Assembly: GCA_946479505.1 (NCBI GenBank)
Contig: CAMLGC010000014.1
Location: 1 to 53,633 of the forward strand
DNA length: 53,633 nucleotides
Source: an uncultured Sphingomonadaceae bacterium
GTDB taxonomy: Bacteria > Pseudomonadota > Alphaproteobacteria > Sphingomonadales > Sphingomonadaceae
Direction of reading: 5' to 3'
This document shows positions 47,401 to 53,633 of this stretch, one piece after another; within the stretch, counting starts at the first letter, position 1, and every line of letters starts with the position of its first letter. A program made the position numbers and the translations under genes. Below the pieces are notes generated by a model, which did no database searches, was not told the origin of the DNA, and worked only from the letters and a program-made list of their open reading frames with translations.

Positions 47401-47813
47401 GTCTGCCCAATTCGCGGCTCAACGGCGGCAATCCGGTGACCAACTCACCGATCGGCGTCAACGATCGCCTGCCGCTCGAGCAACTCTCGAAACACAACGT
47501 CAACGTCCAGGTCTTCTACGAGAAGGGGCCGCTCTCGCTGCGCGCCGCATATAATTGGCGCTCGCGCTTCCTGCTCACCTCGTCGGACGTGATCTTCCCC
47601 TATTATCCGATCTTCAACGAGCCCACGGGACAGCTCGACGCCTCGGCGTTCGTCACCGTGACGAAGGGCATCAAGGTCGGCGTCCAGGGGGTGAACCTCA
47701 CCAACGAGATCACCAAGACCTCGCAGATGTTTACGCTCGACGGGCTGAGGGGGCCGCGATCCTATTTCATGAACGATCGCCGCTTCTCGTTCATCATCCG
47801 CGGGAGTCTCTAG
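44433..47813 (+). CDS. TonB-dependent receptor (xylan/oligosaccharide uptake candidate)
   Basis: 1126 residues from ATGATG at 44433, behind GGGAGGGG. The signal peptide ends PAWAQ (45). A TonB box DIVVTG is at 66-71. The plug domain follows with GALPDRSVTEALQRVPGVSI. The long barrel has sections typical of the Caulobacter/Xanthomonas receptor family (FRFAASRALARPSLADTR, TRGNPYLKPALSDQFDLT) and ends RRFSFIIRGSL. It imports large substrates through the outer membrane with TonB-ExbBD energy. The XylR-type operator and neighbouring xylanase, xylosidase and esterase point to xylo-oligosaccharides, but a glucan is possible. Confidence 0.94.
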   Translation: MMGRFHDSRGSTRFGFVSATGRALRCGASVLALGGAMLAVPAWAQDTPAAQSDTTDDQDTLPETQDIVVTGIRESLANSQSIKRNADTIVDAITASDIGALPDRSVTEALQRVPGVSINRFAGSNDPDHFSVEGSGVVVRGLSFVRSEFNGRDTFSTGVYGQAINFSDVPSELLGSVEVYKNSTAEMIEGGLSGTVNLNTRKPFDQDGFLFSFDVEANYGDMAKKFSPTVSALVSNTWDTGIGRIGLLGDYSYSQLYSRADGLQITNFQTRDNSITTAANTSSTGICRNPLPSNTDDSTLPPAWNATTATPPCGTAGTAGADGFADFSPLQYAPLGGQFRTQDFDRQRTGIAVAGQWESLDRRALLTAQFLRTDAYQRWGEHTFESAPDLSEYNTYPAGCLQNGNGPNGTTRAECPVGSFDNYQYDENGVFESGLITLPGNGWRSADSGSATTTVPTGGIQQSMSRREVEDENVVEDYGLNFKFSPTDRWQFNVDGQYVHAEHDTLDVSVFGSTFADQEIDLTGDLPSVIAHKPLTLSAAWAAPNPDMAAASDEEYFRNPAFSFWRAAMDHIEHSVGNEYAFRGDTQYNFDDGSFLKHVKVGARYADRDQKIRYSAYNWGAISEVWSGAPVTFAQAGENSEFYEFPDFFRGQTPGPVGGHYYSGNLIEAYPGASEYFKHLNDIWHNQNGATASNRWVPAHERPGVVEGTDFLPSEIQTVSERNVEAYTMVSFGNDDRSSGLRLSGNVGVRYVDTKLVSTGAFAIPTATQLGAVDPFDVRCAIKPPPTNAPPGTPSSRPGGICNLGPAAYAELQQFAGDGSSQVSSATNNYHYFLPSLNLKLGVTEDLIFRFAASRALARPSLADTRNYFQASFDGNTYQLQTTRGNPYLKPALSDQFDLTAEWYFARVGSLTVDGFYKEIKNFFYQAVVPLTLTNNGITESFAARGPANFDGKGKVKGFEVAYQQTYDFLPGFLSGLGASASYTYIESEGLPNSRLNGGNPVTNSPIGVNDRLPLEQLSKHNVNVQVFYEKGPLSLRAAYNWRSRFLLTSSDVIFPYYPIFNEPTGQLDASAFVTVTKGIKVGVQGVNLTNEITKTSQMFTLDGLRGPRSYFMNDRRFSFIIRGSL

Positions 47814-47842
47814 CGTTTCTGGGGGACCTTCGGGTCGCAAAG

Positions 47843-47874
47843 GAGGGCGTCTTCCCGAAAGGGGAGGCGCCCTC
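47843..47874 (+). terminator. Terminator behind the TonB receptor
   Basis: GAGGGCGTCTTCCC-GAAA-GGGGAGGCGCCCTC is a 14-bp stem with two imperfect pairs and a GAAA loop, 30 bp behind the stop codon. A few T residues follow. It should end receptor transcription. Confidence 0.7.
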
Positions 47875-48111
47875 AATTCGTCTCGCGCGGGCGTTTGTGT
47901 CCTACAGGGGTCTCTTGCGCTAAGGCATCGCGTCGGCCGGGCCGGTTGGCGCCCAGTGATGGGGGCCAGCAGAGCCCCCAGGCAGATCGGCCGAAGTTGA
48001 CTCACCCATGCCCCGCCGGGGACGCAGCTCTTTGAAATTCGGGATTTACGGGAAGCACTGCCCCCTCGGGAAAGTCAATTTGGTCAACTTTGGGTAAGCC
48101 GCGCCGCGGCG
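47875..48111. other. Gap between receptor terminator and GH10 stop
   Basis: No gene is visible. A hairpin TGGGGGC/GCCCCCA lies at 47960-47980 and could end the minus-strand xylX-xylB-xyn10 transcript. Nearby are a TTGACTCAC stretch (near 47997) and a repeated GTCAA (AAAGTCAATTTGGTCAACTT, near 48073). Nothing else is recognised. Confidence 0.5.
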
Positions 48112-49317
48112 TCAGGCGCGTGCAGGGGCCGCTACGAATGCGGCCGCGATCGCCTCGCGCATCGGCTTGGCGCGGAACTTGGCGTCATAGGGGCACGAAC
48201 GCCGCTTCTGCCCGTCGTCGCGCGGGTCGAAGCCCTGCAACCAGCTATATTTGTCGCACATCCCCCAGACGAGCACATCTTTGAGCTGCGGATAGTCGAA
48301 CATGATGTCGAGATAGGCGCGCGTATAGGCGGCGCCCCGCGCGTCGCGAGACGCCGCATCCGCGGGCACCGCGTTGTCGCGCACGTCGAGCTCGGTGATG
48401 AGCAGCCGGTAGCCCATGCCCGTCACCTCGTCGAGGAAGGCGCGCCAGTCGTGCTCCTGCCGCCCGACCGTCGCGGCGACATCGGCGTCGTTGGTGGTGA
48501 GATGCGATTGCACGCCCAGCGCATCGACCGGCACGCCGCGATTGCGGAAACCCTCGAGCAGCCGCAGCACGCCATCGCGGTGCGTCGCCTTCCCGCCCCA
48601 ATCCATATAATCGTTATAGACGAGCTCGGCCGTCGGCGCCTCGGCACGGGCGGTGTGGAATGCGAGGTCGGCCGAATGCGGCCCGCCGCCCATCGCCGTC
48701 GACAGCGCGATCTCGTTCAGCTCGCCCGTCTTGGGATCGACGACCTCGTTGACGACATCCCAGCTTGTGATGCGGTCGCCGTAATGGCGCATCACCGTCT
48801 CGATATGCGTGGTCAGCAGGCGCTCGGCCTCGGCCGCCGGATCGGCGCCGAAATCATACGATTCCTCCCACGCGGGCATCCGCTCCGGGCGGTGCCACAG
48901 CAGCGTATGGCCGCGCACCGGCATGTTATGTGCTTCGGCATAGGCGAGCATTGCGTCGGCGTGCTCGAAGGCGAAGGTGTCGGGATCGGGCCGAAGCGCC
49001 TGCCATTTGAGCTCGTTCTCGGGCACCAGGATGCCGCAGTCGCGCTCGAGCAAGGCCGCGTAATCGGGATTGGCGAAGCTCCCCGCATCGGCGCCGGGCA
49101 AGCTCCACGCGAACGCCGATCCAAACCGCATCCCGCGCGCGCCCGCAACCTCCTGGACCGATGCTACGCCGGCCGTGGGAGTCGGCGAAGGGGTGGGCGA
49201 TGGGCCGGGAGACGGCGTCAGCGTCGGGCTCGCCTGCGACGGTCCGCCGCCGCAGGCCGCGAGGCCGAGTCCCGCCAACAGCGACAATCCTTCGCGGCGC
49301 GTAAGTCCCTCGGCCAT
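48112..49317 (-). CDS. Glycoside hydrolase family 10 endo-1,4-beta-xylanase, Tat lipoprotein
   Basis: 401 residues from the ATG at 49317, with AGGGAGAG upstream. The start MAEGLTRREGLSLLAGLGLAAC combines a twin-arginine motif with a lipobox (Cys22). A Ser/Pro/Thr linker covers about 30-50. The GH10 barrel has NELKW, GHTLLWH, acid/base Glu191 (WDVVNEVVDP) and nucleophile Glu309 (ITELDVRD). It cuts the xylan backbone with retention. It is the third gene behind xylX-xylB under the operator at 51330-51343, so it ties xylan cutting to xylose catabolism. Confidence 0.95.
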   Translation of the reverse strand: MAEGLTRREGLSLLAGLGLAACGGGPSQASPTLTPSPGPSPTPSPTPTAGVASVQEVAGARGMRFGSAFAWSLPGADAGSFANPDYAALLERDCGILVPENELKWQALRPDPDTFAFEHADAMLAYAEAHNMPVRGHTLLWHRPERMPAWEESYDFGADPAAEAERLLTTHIETVMRHYGDRITSWDVVNEVVDPKTGELNEIALSTAMGGGPHSADLAFHTARAEAPTAELVYNDYMDWGGKATHRDGVLRLLEGFRNRGVPVDALGVQSHLTTNDADVAATVGRQEHDWRAFLDEVTGMGYRLLITELDVRDNAVPADAASRDARGAAYTRAYLDIMFDYPQLKDVLVWGMCDKYSWLQGFDPRDDGQKRRSCPYDAKFRAKPMREAIAAAFVAAPARA

Positions 49318-49328
49318 GATCGCTCTCC

Positions 49329-50126
49329 CTAGTTCCAGCCGGCATCCACCCAATAGGCATGCGCGGTGCACATGCGCGCATCGTCCGAGGCGAGAAACAG
49401 CGCCATCGCGGCGACGTCGGCGGGCTGGATGCGCCCGTCGAGGCATTGCGCGGCGACGATCTCGGCCTCTCCATCGGGCGTGTACCATTGCATCTGGCGC
49501 GGTGTCTGGACGTTGCCCGGCACGATCGTGTTGACGCGGATGTTGTCGCGGCCGAGCTCGCGCGCGAGGCTGCGCGTCAACCCCTCGATCGCCGCCTTGG
49601 CCGTCTGGTAGAGCGCGATGTCGGGGAGCCCGAGATGCCACGAGATCGATCCGAAATTGAGGATCACACCTCCGCCGCGCGCCTTCATTCCCGACCATAC
49701 CGCCTGGGCTGCAAAGAACTGGTGCTTGAGGTTCACCGCCATGCGATCGTCCCAGTAATCGGGAGTCACTTCGTCGATCCGGTGGCGGTCGTCGTTGGCG
49801 GCGTTGTTGATGAGCACGTCGATCCCGCCGAACTCGGTCTCCACCTTGCCGATCGCCGACTTGAAGCCGGCAAGGTCGGTGATGTCGCAATGGATGAACT
49901 GCGGCGCGTGGCGCGCGTTCGGCGCCAGCCGCTCGGCGAGCGCGGTCGAAGCGGCGTCGGCAATGTCGACGAAGGCGACGCGCGCGCCCTGCGCGACGAA
50001 CGCCTCGACCAGCCCCGCGCCGATTCCCGATCCGCCGCCGCTGATGAACACGCGCTTGTCGGAAAGGCTCGGATACCGCGCTACCTGATCGGCGTTTATG
50101 TTCGTGGCCCCGGTTTCTTGCAGCAT
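49329..50126 (-). CDS. xylB: D-xylose 1-dehydrogenase XylB-type SDR
   Basis: 265 residues. SGGGSGIGAG is at 29-38, INNAANDDRH at 106-115, FGSISWHLGLPDIALYQTAKA holds the catalytic Tyr173/Lys177, and the end is YWVDAGWN. The segments NDDRH, NFGSISWHLGL and WYTPDGEAEIVAAQCL match my memory of Caulobacter crescentus XylB closely, which oxidises D-xylose to xylonolactone with NAD. It is the second gene of the xylX-xylB-xyn10 unit. The N-terminal extension of about 16 residues, before RYPSLSDKRV, is not in XylB. Confidence 0.9.
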   Translation of the reverse strand: MLQETGATNINADQVARYPSLSDKRVFISGGGSGIGAGLVEAFVAQGARVAFVDIADAASTALAERLAPNARHAPQFIHCDITDLAGFKSAIGKVETEFGGIDVLINNAANDDRHRIDEVTPDYWDDRMAVNLKHQFFAAQAVWSGMKARGGGVILNFGSISWHLGLPDIALYQTAKAAIEGLTRSLARELGRDNIRVNTIVPGNVQTPRQMQWYTPDGEAEIVAAQCLDGRIQPADVAAMALFLASDDARMCTAHAYWVDAGWN

Positions 50127-50167
50127 TCAGCGGATCCTTGAAATCGAAAGAGAGGGAAGCAAATGGA

Positions 50168-51322
50168 TCATCCTGCGCGGCCCTGGAGCAGCCCGCGGGC
50201 CGCGAGGTTCGCGAACAGCGCGCCGATTCCCATCGACCAGGGCGCCGCATCCCTGGAGGTGACGACGCGGTTGACGAGCGTGCCGAGCCGGGCACTCGAA
50301 ATCGTCACCCGGTCGCCGACCTTGTGGGTGAAGCCGCGGCCGGGCTCGTCGCGATCCTGCGTCGGCGCGAACAGCGTGCCGAGGAAGAGCACGAACCCGT
50401 CGGGATAGTCATGCTCGCTCAGCGACTGGCGGATCAGCTCCTCGGGATCGCGGCTGATCTGGTCCATCGAGCTGTGCCCGGTAAGCACATAGCCGTCCTC
50501 GCCCTCGATCCTCAGATCGAGCTCGACCGTGCGAACGTCGTCCATGCCGAAACGGTCGTCGAACAGCCGGATGAACGGCCCCAGCGTGCATGAGGCGTTA
50601 TTGTCCTTCGCCTTGCCGAGCAGCAGCGCCGAGCGGCCTTCGAAATCGCGCAGGTTGACGTCGTTGCCGAGCGCCGCGCCAAGCGCCCGGCCGTCGGGCG
50701 CGACGAGCAACACCACCTCGGGCTCCGGATTGTTCCAGGTCGAATCCGATCGGACGCCGATCTCGGCGCCCCAGCCGACGGTCGAGAGCACGGGCGATTT
50801 GGTGAAGATCTCGGCATCGGGTCCGATCGCGACCTCGAGATATTGCGACCACATCCCATCATCGATCAGCGCCTGTTTCAGCGCCGCTGCCTCTGGGCTG
50901 CCGGGAACGACCGAACGAATGCTGCCGCCGACCCGGTGTTCGAGACGGCCGCGGACGTGGGCGGCCTTGGCGGCATCGCCGCGCGCGCGCTCCTCGATCA
51001 CGCGCTCGAGCGCCGAGACCGCGAAGGTGACCCCCGATGCCTTGACGCATTGCAGGTCGATCGGGCTCAGCAGGCGCGGGGTTGCGGTCGTCGAGAGGCC
51101 GAGCGCGTCGAGCGGGCCTAACTCTTCGCCCGCGCAGTCCGGCGCGCCCGCCGCAGCGAAGCTGGCCACGGTCGGGTGTGCGGCGGTGATGTCCGCCACG
51201 TTTCCGTTGCGAATCACGACGACGCAGGGGCCCTCGCCACGATCGATCCGGCCGACGAACCGCCCGTCGCGCCAATCGTTCGGAAGCGCTTCCATCCCGA
51301 ACCTCGTCCCGTTCATCTTCAT
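50168..51322 (-). CDS. xylX: 2-keto-3-deoxy-pentonate dehydratase XylX (FAH superfamily)
   Basis: 384 residues from the ATG at 51322; an ATG two codons on is also possible. It has the C-terminal fold of the fumarylacetoacetate hydrolase superfamily with GPDAEIFTKSP, WNNPEPEVVLL, GNDVNLRDFEGRSALLL, KAKDNNASC and DGFVLFLGTLFAPTQDRD. The sequence is very like Caulobacter XylX as I recall it, which turns 2-keto-3-deoxy-D-xylonate into alpha-ketoglutarate semialdehyde in the Weimberg pathway. It is the first gene of its unit, with an operator only 7 bp upstream. The remaining Weimberg genes are not in the window. Confidence 0.92.
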   Translation of the reverse strand: MKMNGTRFGMEALPNDWRDGRFVGRIDRGEGPCVVVIRNGNVADITAAHPTVASFAAAGAPDCAGEELGPLDALGLSTTATPRLLSPIDLQCVKASGVTFAVSALERVIEERARGDAAKAAHVRGRLEHRVGGSIRSVVPGSPEAAALKQALIDDGMWSQYLEVAIGPDAEIFTKSPVLSTVGWGAEIGVRSDSTWNNPEPEVVLLVAPDGRALGAALGNDVNLRDFEGRSALLLGKAKDNNASCTLGPFIRLFDDRFGMDDVRTVELDLRIEGEDGYVLTGHSSMDQISRDPEELIRQSLSEHDYPDGFVLFLGTLFAPTQDRDEPGRGFTHKVGDRVTISSARLGTLVNRVVTSRDAAPWSMGIGALFANLAARGLLQGRAG

Positions 51323-51329
51323 CCCACCT

Positions 51330-51343
51330 TGATAGCGCTACCA
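51330..51343. promoter_or_regulatory. Candidate XylR/LacI operator upstream of xylX
   Basis: TGATAGCGCTACCA (other strand TGGTAGCGCTATCA), fitting TGNTAGCGNTANCA. It lies 7 bp from the xylX ATG at 51322. It resembles the TGTTAGCGCTACCA of the Caulobacter xylX promoter (from memory). Confidence 0.8.
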
Positions 51344-51403
51344 ATATGCCCCAGCGCGGCTGTGTCAAGCACGTGCGCGCCGTTCATGTGACGAAAGCCC
51401 TCC

Positions 51404-52924
51404 TCATTGGCAAACGGTTTCAAGCAGCGTCGGGAGGCCGGGCGCGGGCGGCAGGTCGATTCCCCTGACATGTACGGCGGCCTCGAACGCCGCGGGATGG
51501 CCCGCGGTCGCCGGCGCTACCTCACCCGCATAGAAGGGATCGTTCTCCGCGGCGGCGAGCGAGCTGAAGCGCGCGCCTTGGGAGCGGTAATAATCGAGCA
51601 GCCGCGGGAGCAACGCATCGCCGATGACTGCCATGATCGCGACGCGGGTTTCCCCTTCGGGTAGCGGCCTGTGGACGGGAAGATCGTTGAAGGTGATCGC
51701 GATCTCCGGACCGCCGTCCATAAATGCGTCGATCGGCACCGCCGCCGCCATCGCGGCATAGCCGGCGGGCGAGGGGTGGAGGTGGTCGCCCGAATCATAG
51801 GCGGGGAGCAGCCGCTCGGGATGCGCGGGATCGCGCACCGTCTTGTCGAAATCGAACACGCCGTCGAACGCGCCCGAGGTGCGGATCCAGGTGTTGATCG
51901 CCTGCCGGTCGGCCTCGTTGGCGGCATCGGCGTGGTAATAGCCGTTGCCGACGAAGGGCGTCAGCGTGCTGCCCCAGATGCGCAGGCCCTGTGCATGGGC
52001 GCGCTCGATCACTTGGCGGTAGCCGTCGACGATCCGCCGCACGAGCGCATCATGCTCCGCCTGCGGCACCGGATGATCGACGGTCAGCGTGCCGAGATCG
52101 TTGATCCCTTCGAGCAGGATCACGTCGCTCGCGCCGCTGCGCATCGCGGTGTCGCGATCGAACCGTGCGAGCAGGTTCGGACCCAATCCGTCGAGCAGCA
52201 CGCGGTTGCCGCCGATCCCGGTATTGAGCACCGCGATTGTTGCGTCCGCCTCGAGCAGCCGCGCGGCGAGCGCGTCGGGCCAGCGGTCGTCGCCGTCGGT
52301 GGTGGCGCCGTGCCCGTCGGTGATCGAATCGCCGATCGCCACGATCGCGCGGGCGTCCGGCGCGGCGGCGACCTCGATGTCCGAAAGCTGATACCAATGC
52401 TCGACGGCGGTTGCGCCGGGCAGGTCGGCCGCGGCCACCTTGTCGCCCTTGGCCGCGAATGAGGTTGCGCGCGATCCGGGATGGCCGGTCTGTCGCGCGG
52501 GCGGCTCGGGGAAATGGATGCTGACCGCGACATCAGATCCCGCGGGCGCGTCGAATGCAACCGGGTCCGAATAGGCTTCCGCTCCCGCCGGGATGACGAC
52601 CGCGCTTTGCCCGCCGAAGGTGAGCGCGGTGTCGGTAGCCGGCACGATTCCCGGTTCGCCGCGTTTCACCGGCCGCGCGATATGTGCCGCATCGATTTGG
52701 AGCGGCGCGGTGCCGAATTCGTTCGACAGCCGCACGCGCAGCCGCTCGCCGCCGAGCGAGAGATGCACAATCTGCCGCAGCGTCGCGTCGGTGAGCGCGT
52801 CGTCGGGCAATGCGTTGTGCGGCTCGGGCACCTGCTGCGCCGATCCCCACGACGCGACCCAATGCGTCTCCTGCGCCTGCACCGGCGCAGCGATGAGCGC
52901 GGCGGCGAGGAGAAGCAGTCTCAT
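51404..52924 (-). CDS. SGNH/GDSL esterase with a truncated deacetylase-like tail
   Basis: 506 residues. The signal peptide ends VQAQ (18). A beta domain of about 170 residues precedes the SGNH core: Ser200 in IGDSITDG, Gly/Asn in NTGIGGNR and GINDLG, and Asp380-xx-His383 in SGDHLHPS. This would be an esterase, perhaps removing acetyl groups from xylan. From about residue 404 the sequence (PEIAITFNDLPVHRPLPEGETR, in part) looks like the start of a NodB-type polysaccharide deacetylase. It then goes straight to LPRLLDYYRSQGARFSSLAAAE, like that family's end. The middle, with most catalytic residues, is missing, and TFDD has become TFND. The ATG overlaps the GH3 stop (ATGA). Confidence 0.87.
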   Translation of the reverse strand: MRLLLLAAALIAAPVQAQETHWVASWGSAQQVPEPHNALPDDALTDATLRQIVHLSLGGERLRVRLSNEFGTAPLQIDAAHIARPVKRGEPGIVPATDTALTFGGQSAVVIPAGAEAYSDPVAFDAPAGSDVAVSIHFPEPPARQTGHPGSRATSFAAKGDKVAAADLPGATAVEHWYQLSDIEVAAAPDARAIVAIGDSITDGHGATTDGDDRWPDALAARLLEADATIAVLNTGIGGNRVLLDGLGPNLLARFDRDTAMRSGASDVILLEGINDLGTLTVDHPVPQAEHDALVRRIVDGYRQVIERAHAQGLRIWGSTLTPFVGNGYYHADAANEADRQAINTWIRTSGAFDGVFDFDKTVRDPAHPERLLPAYDSGDHLHPSPAGYAAMAAAVPIDAFMDGGPEIAITFNDLPVHRPLPEGETRVAIMAVIGDALLPRLLDYYRSQGARFSSLAAAENDPFYAGEVAPATAGHPAAFEAAVHVRGIDLPPAPGLPTLLETVCQ

Positions 52925-53633
52925 GAAACCTCCAGCGCGACCGTCTCGAGATGCTGCGAATCGGGGCCGACCATGATCTCGAACGTTCCCGGCTCGACCA
53001 CATGGTCCATGTCGAGGTTCCACAAGGCGAAGTCGCGCGGCCCCAGCGTGAAGCTGACGGTCTTGCGCTCGCCGGGCGCCAGCGTCACCCGCTCGAAGCC
53101 CTTCAACTCCTTCACCGGCTGCGTCACCGAGCTGACGTTGTCGCGGATGTAGAGCTGCACCACCTCGTCGCCGGGAACCGTGCCGACATTGGCCACGTCG
53201 ACAGCGACGCTGACCGTCCCGCCCACGCCGATATGCTTCTGCGACAGCCGGGGCGCGCCGATCTCAAAACGCGTGTAGCTCAGCCCATAACCGAACGGAA
53301 ACAGCGGCGCGGGGTTATCGAACACATAACCGCGGTGCGCGCTGGGTTTGTAATTGTAGAACACCGGCAACTGCCCGACGCTACGCGGAAAGGTGACGGG
53401 CAGCTTCCCGCCCGGATTGACCTTGCCGAACAATATGTCCGCCATCGCTGTCCCGCCCTGCTCGCCGCCATACCAACCCTCGATCAGCGCGTTTGCCTCG
53501 TTTGCGATGTGAGTGACGGCGAGCGGCCGGCCGTTGGTGAGCACCACCACGAGCGGCTTGCCGAGCGCCTTCAAGGCCTCGAACAGCGCCTTCTGCTGCC
53601 CGACGAGCTCGAGGCTGTCGCGATCGCCGAGAT
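52921..53633 (-). CDS. Glycoside hydrolase family 3, C-terminal part (cut by right edge)
   Basis: The frame is open to the window's last base, so about 237 C-terminal residues of a larger protein are present. It has PLVVVLTNGRPLAVT, WYGGEQGGTAMADILFGKVNPGGKLPVTFP and FPFGYGLSYTRFE, which belong to the GH3 second domain. The fibronectin-III-like domain follows (VANVGTVPGDEVVQLYIRD). The form resembles BglX-type beta-glucosidase/xylosidase. It starts the pair with the SGNH esterase (ATGA overlap). Its operator, if any, lies outside the window. Confidence 0.93.
   Translation of the reverse strand, partial: LGDRDSLELVGQQKALFEALKALGKPLVVVLTNGRPLAVTHIANEANALIEGWYGGEQGGTAMADILFGKVNPGGKLPVTFPRSVGQLPVFYNYKPSAHRGYVFDNPAPLFPFGYGLSYTRFEIGAPRLSQKHIGVGGTVSVAVDVANVGTVPGDEVVQLYIRDNVSSVTQPVKELKGFERVTLAPGERKTVSFTLGPRDFALWNLDMDHVVEPGTFEIMVGPDSQHLETVALEVS

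Overview
The window is high-GC alphaproteobacterial DNA, most likely from a Sphingomonas-type organism (Sphingomonadaceae). I infer this from the gene set and from the intergenic repeats. The genes include DUF1013/TrcR, DUF1192, the xseB-ispA-coaD-ppi-queA block, a Caulobacter/Sphingomonas-type TonB receptor, and Caulobacter-like xylose genes. The repeats are GC-rich inverted elements of the 'cccgcgaagcgggg' kind. No tRNA, rRNA, CRISPR array, insertion sequence or phage gene was seen.

Layout. Positions 1-11,300 hold mixed metabolism: the end of a cytochrome P450, an exported MsrB, a CHAP protein, an M1 aminopeptidase, a DUF2231/PQQ-dehydrogenase pair, an M61 peptidase, an SDR/GPH-transporter pair and an acyl-CoA dehydrogenase. 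Positions 11,400-17,700 hold an SDR and a housekeeping block (xseB, ispA, coaD, cyclophilin, queA, EF-hand protein), then a divergent aldehyde dehydrogenase. Positions 17,700-31,500 hold a CoA ligase/membrane protein/ABC ATPase operon, a diguanylate cyclase, clpA, DUF1192, a quinone oxidoreductase, two glutathione transferases, TrcR and a dienelactone hydrolase.

Positions 31,500-53,633 form a plant polysaccharide (xylan/glucan) utilisation locus. It has a GH3 lipoprotein with a sugar-porter MFS, a LacI-family regulator, a GH9, a GH43, a three-gene operon of two flavin-dependent halogenase-family proteins plus a cupin_8/JmjC-like protein, a divergent 1126-residue TonB receptor, a GH10 xylanase, XylB (xylose dehydrogenase), XylX (2-keto-3-deoxy-pentonate dehydratase), an SGNH esterase with a degenerate deacetylase tail, and a second GH3 that runs off the right edge.

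Four near-perfect 14-bp palindromes (TGNTAGCGNTANCA) lie just upstream of the MFS-GH3, GH43, TonB-receptor and xylX-xylB-xyn10 units. They resemble the XylR box of Caulobacter and Xanthomonas. I infer that the LacI-family protein encoded here is a XylR and that these units form one local regulon. In this model xylan is cut outside or in the periplasm by GH10/GH43/GH3/esterase, oligomers enter through the TonB receptor, xylose crosses the inner membrane by the MFS porter, and XylB and XylX carry out two steps of the Weimberg pathway. The other Weimberg enzymes (XylC, XylD, XylA) are not in the window. The least explained part is why a halogenase pair and a putative Fe(II) oxygenase sit in a xylan locus, with degenerate copies of the same operator in front of them.
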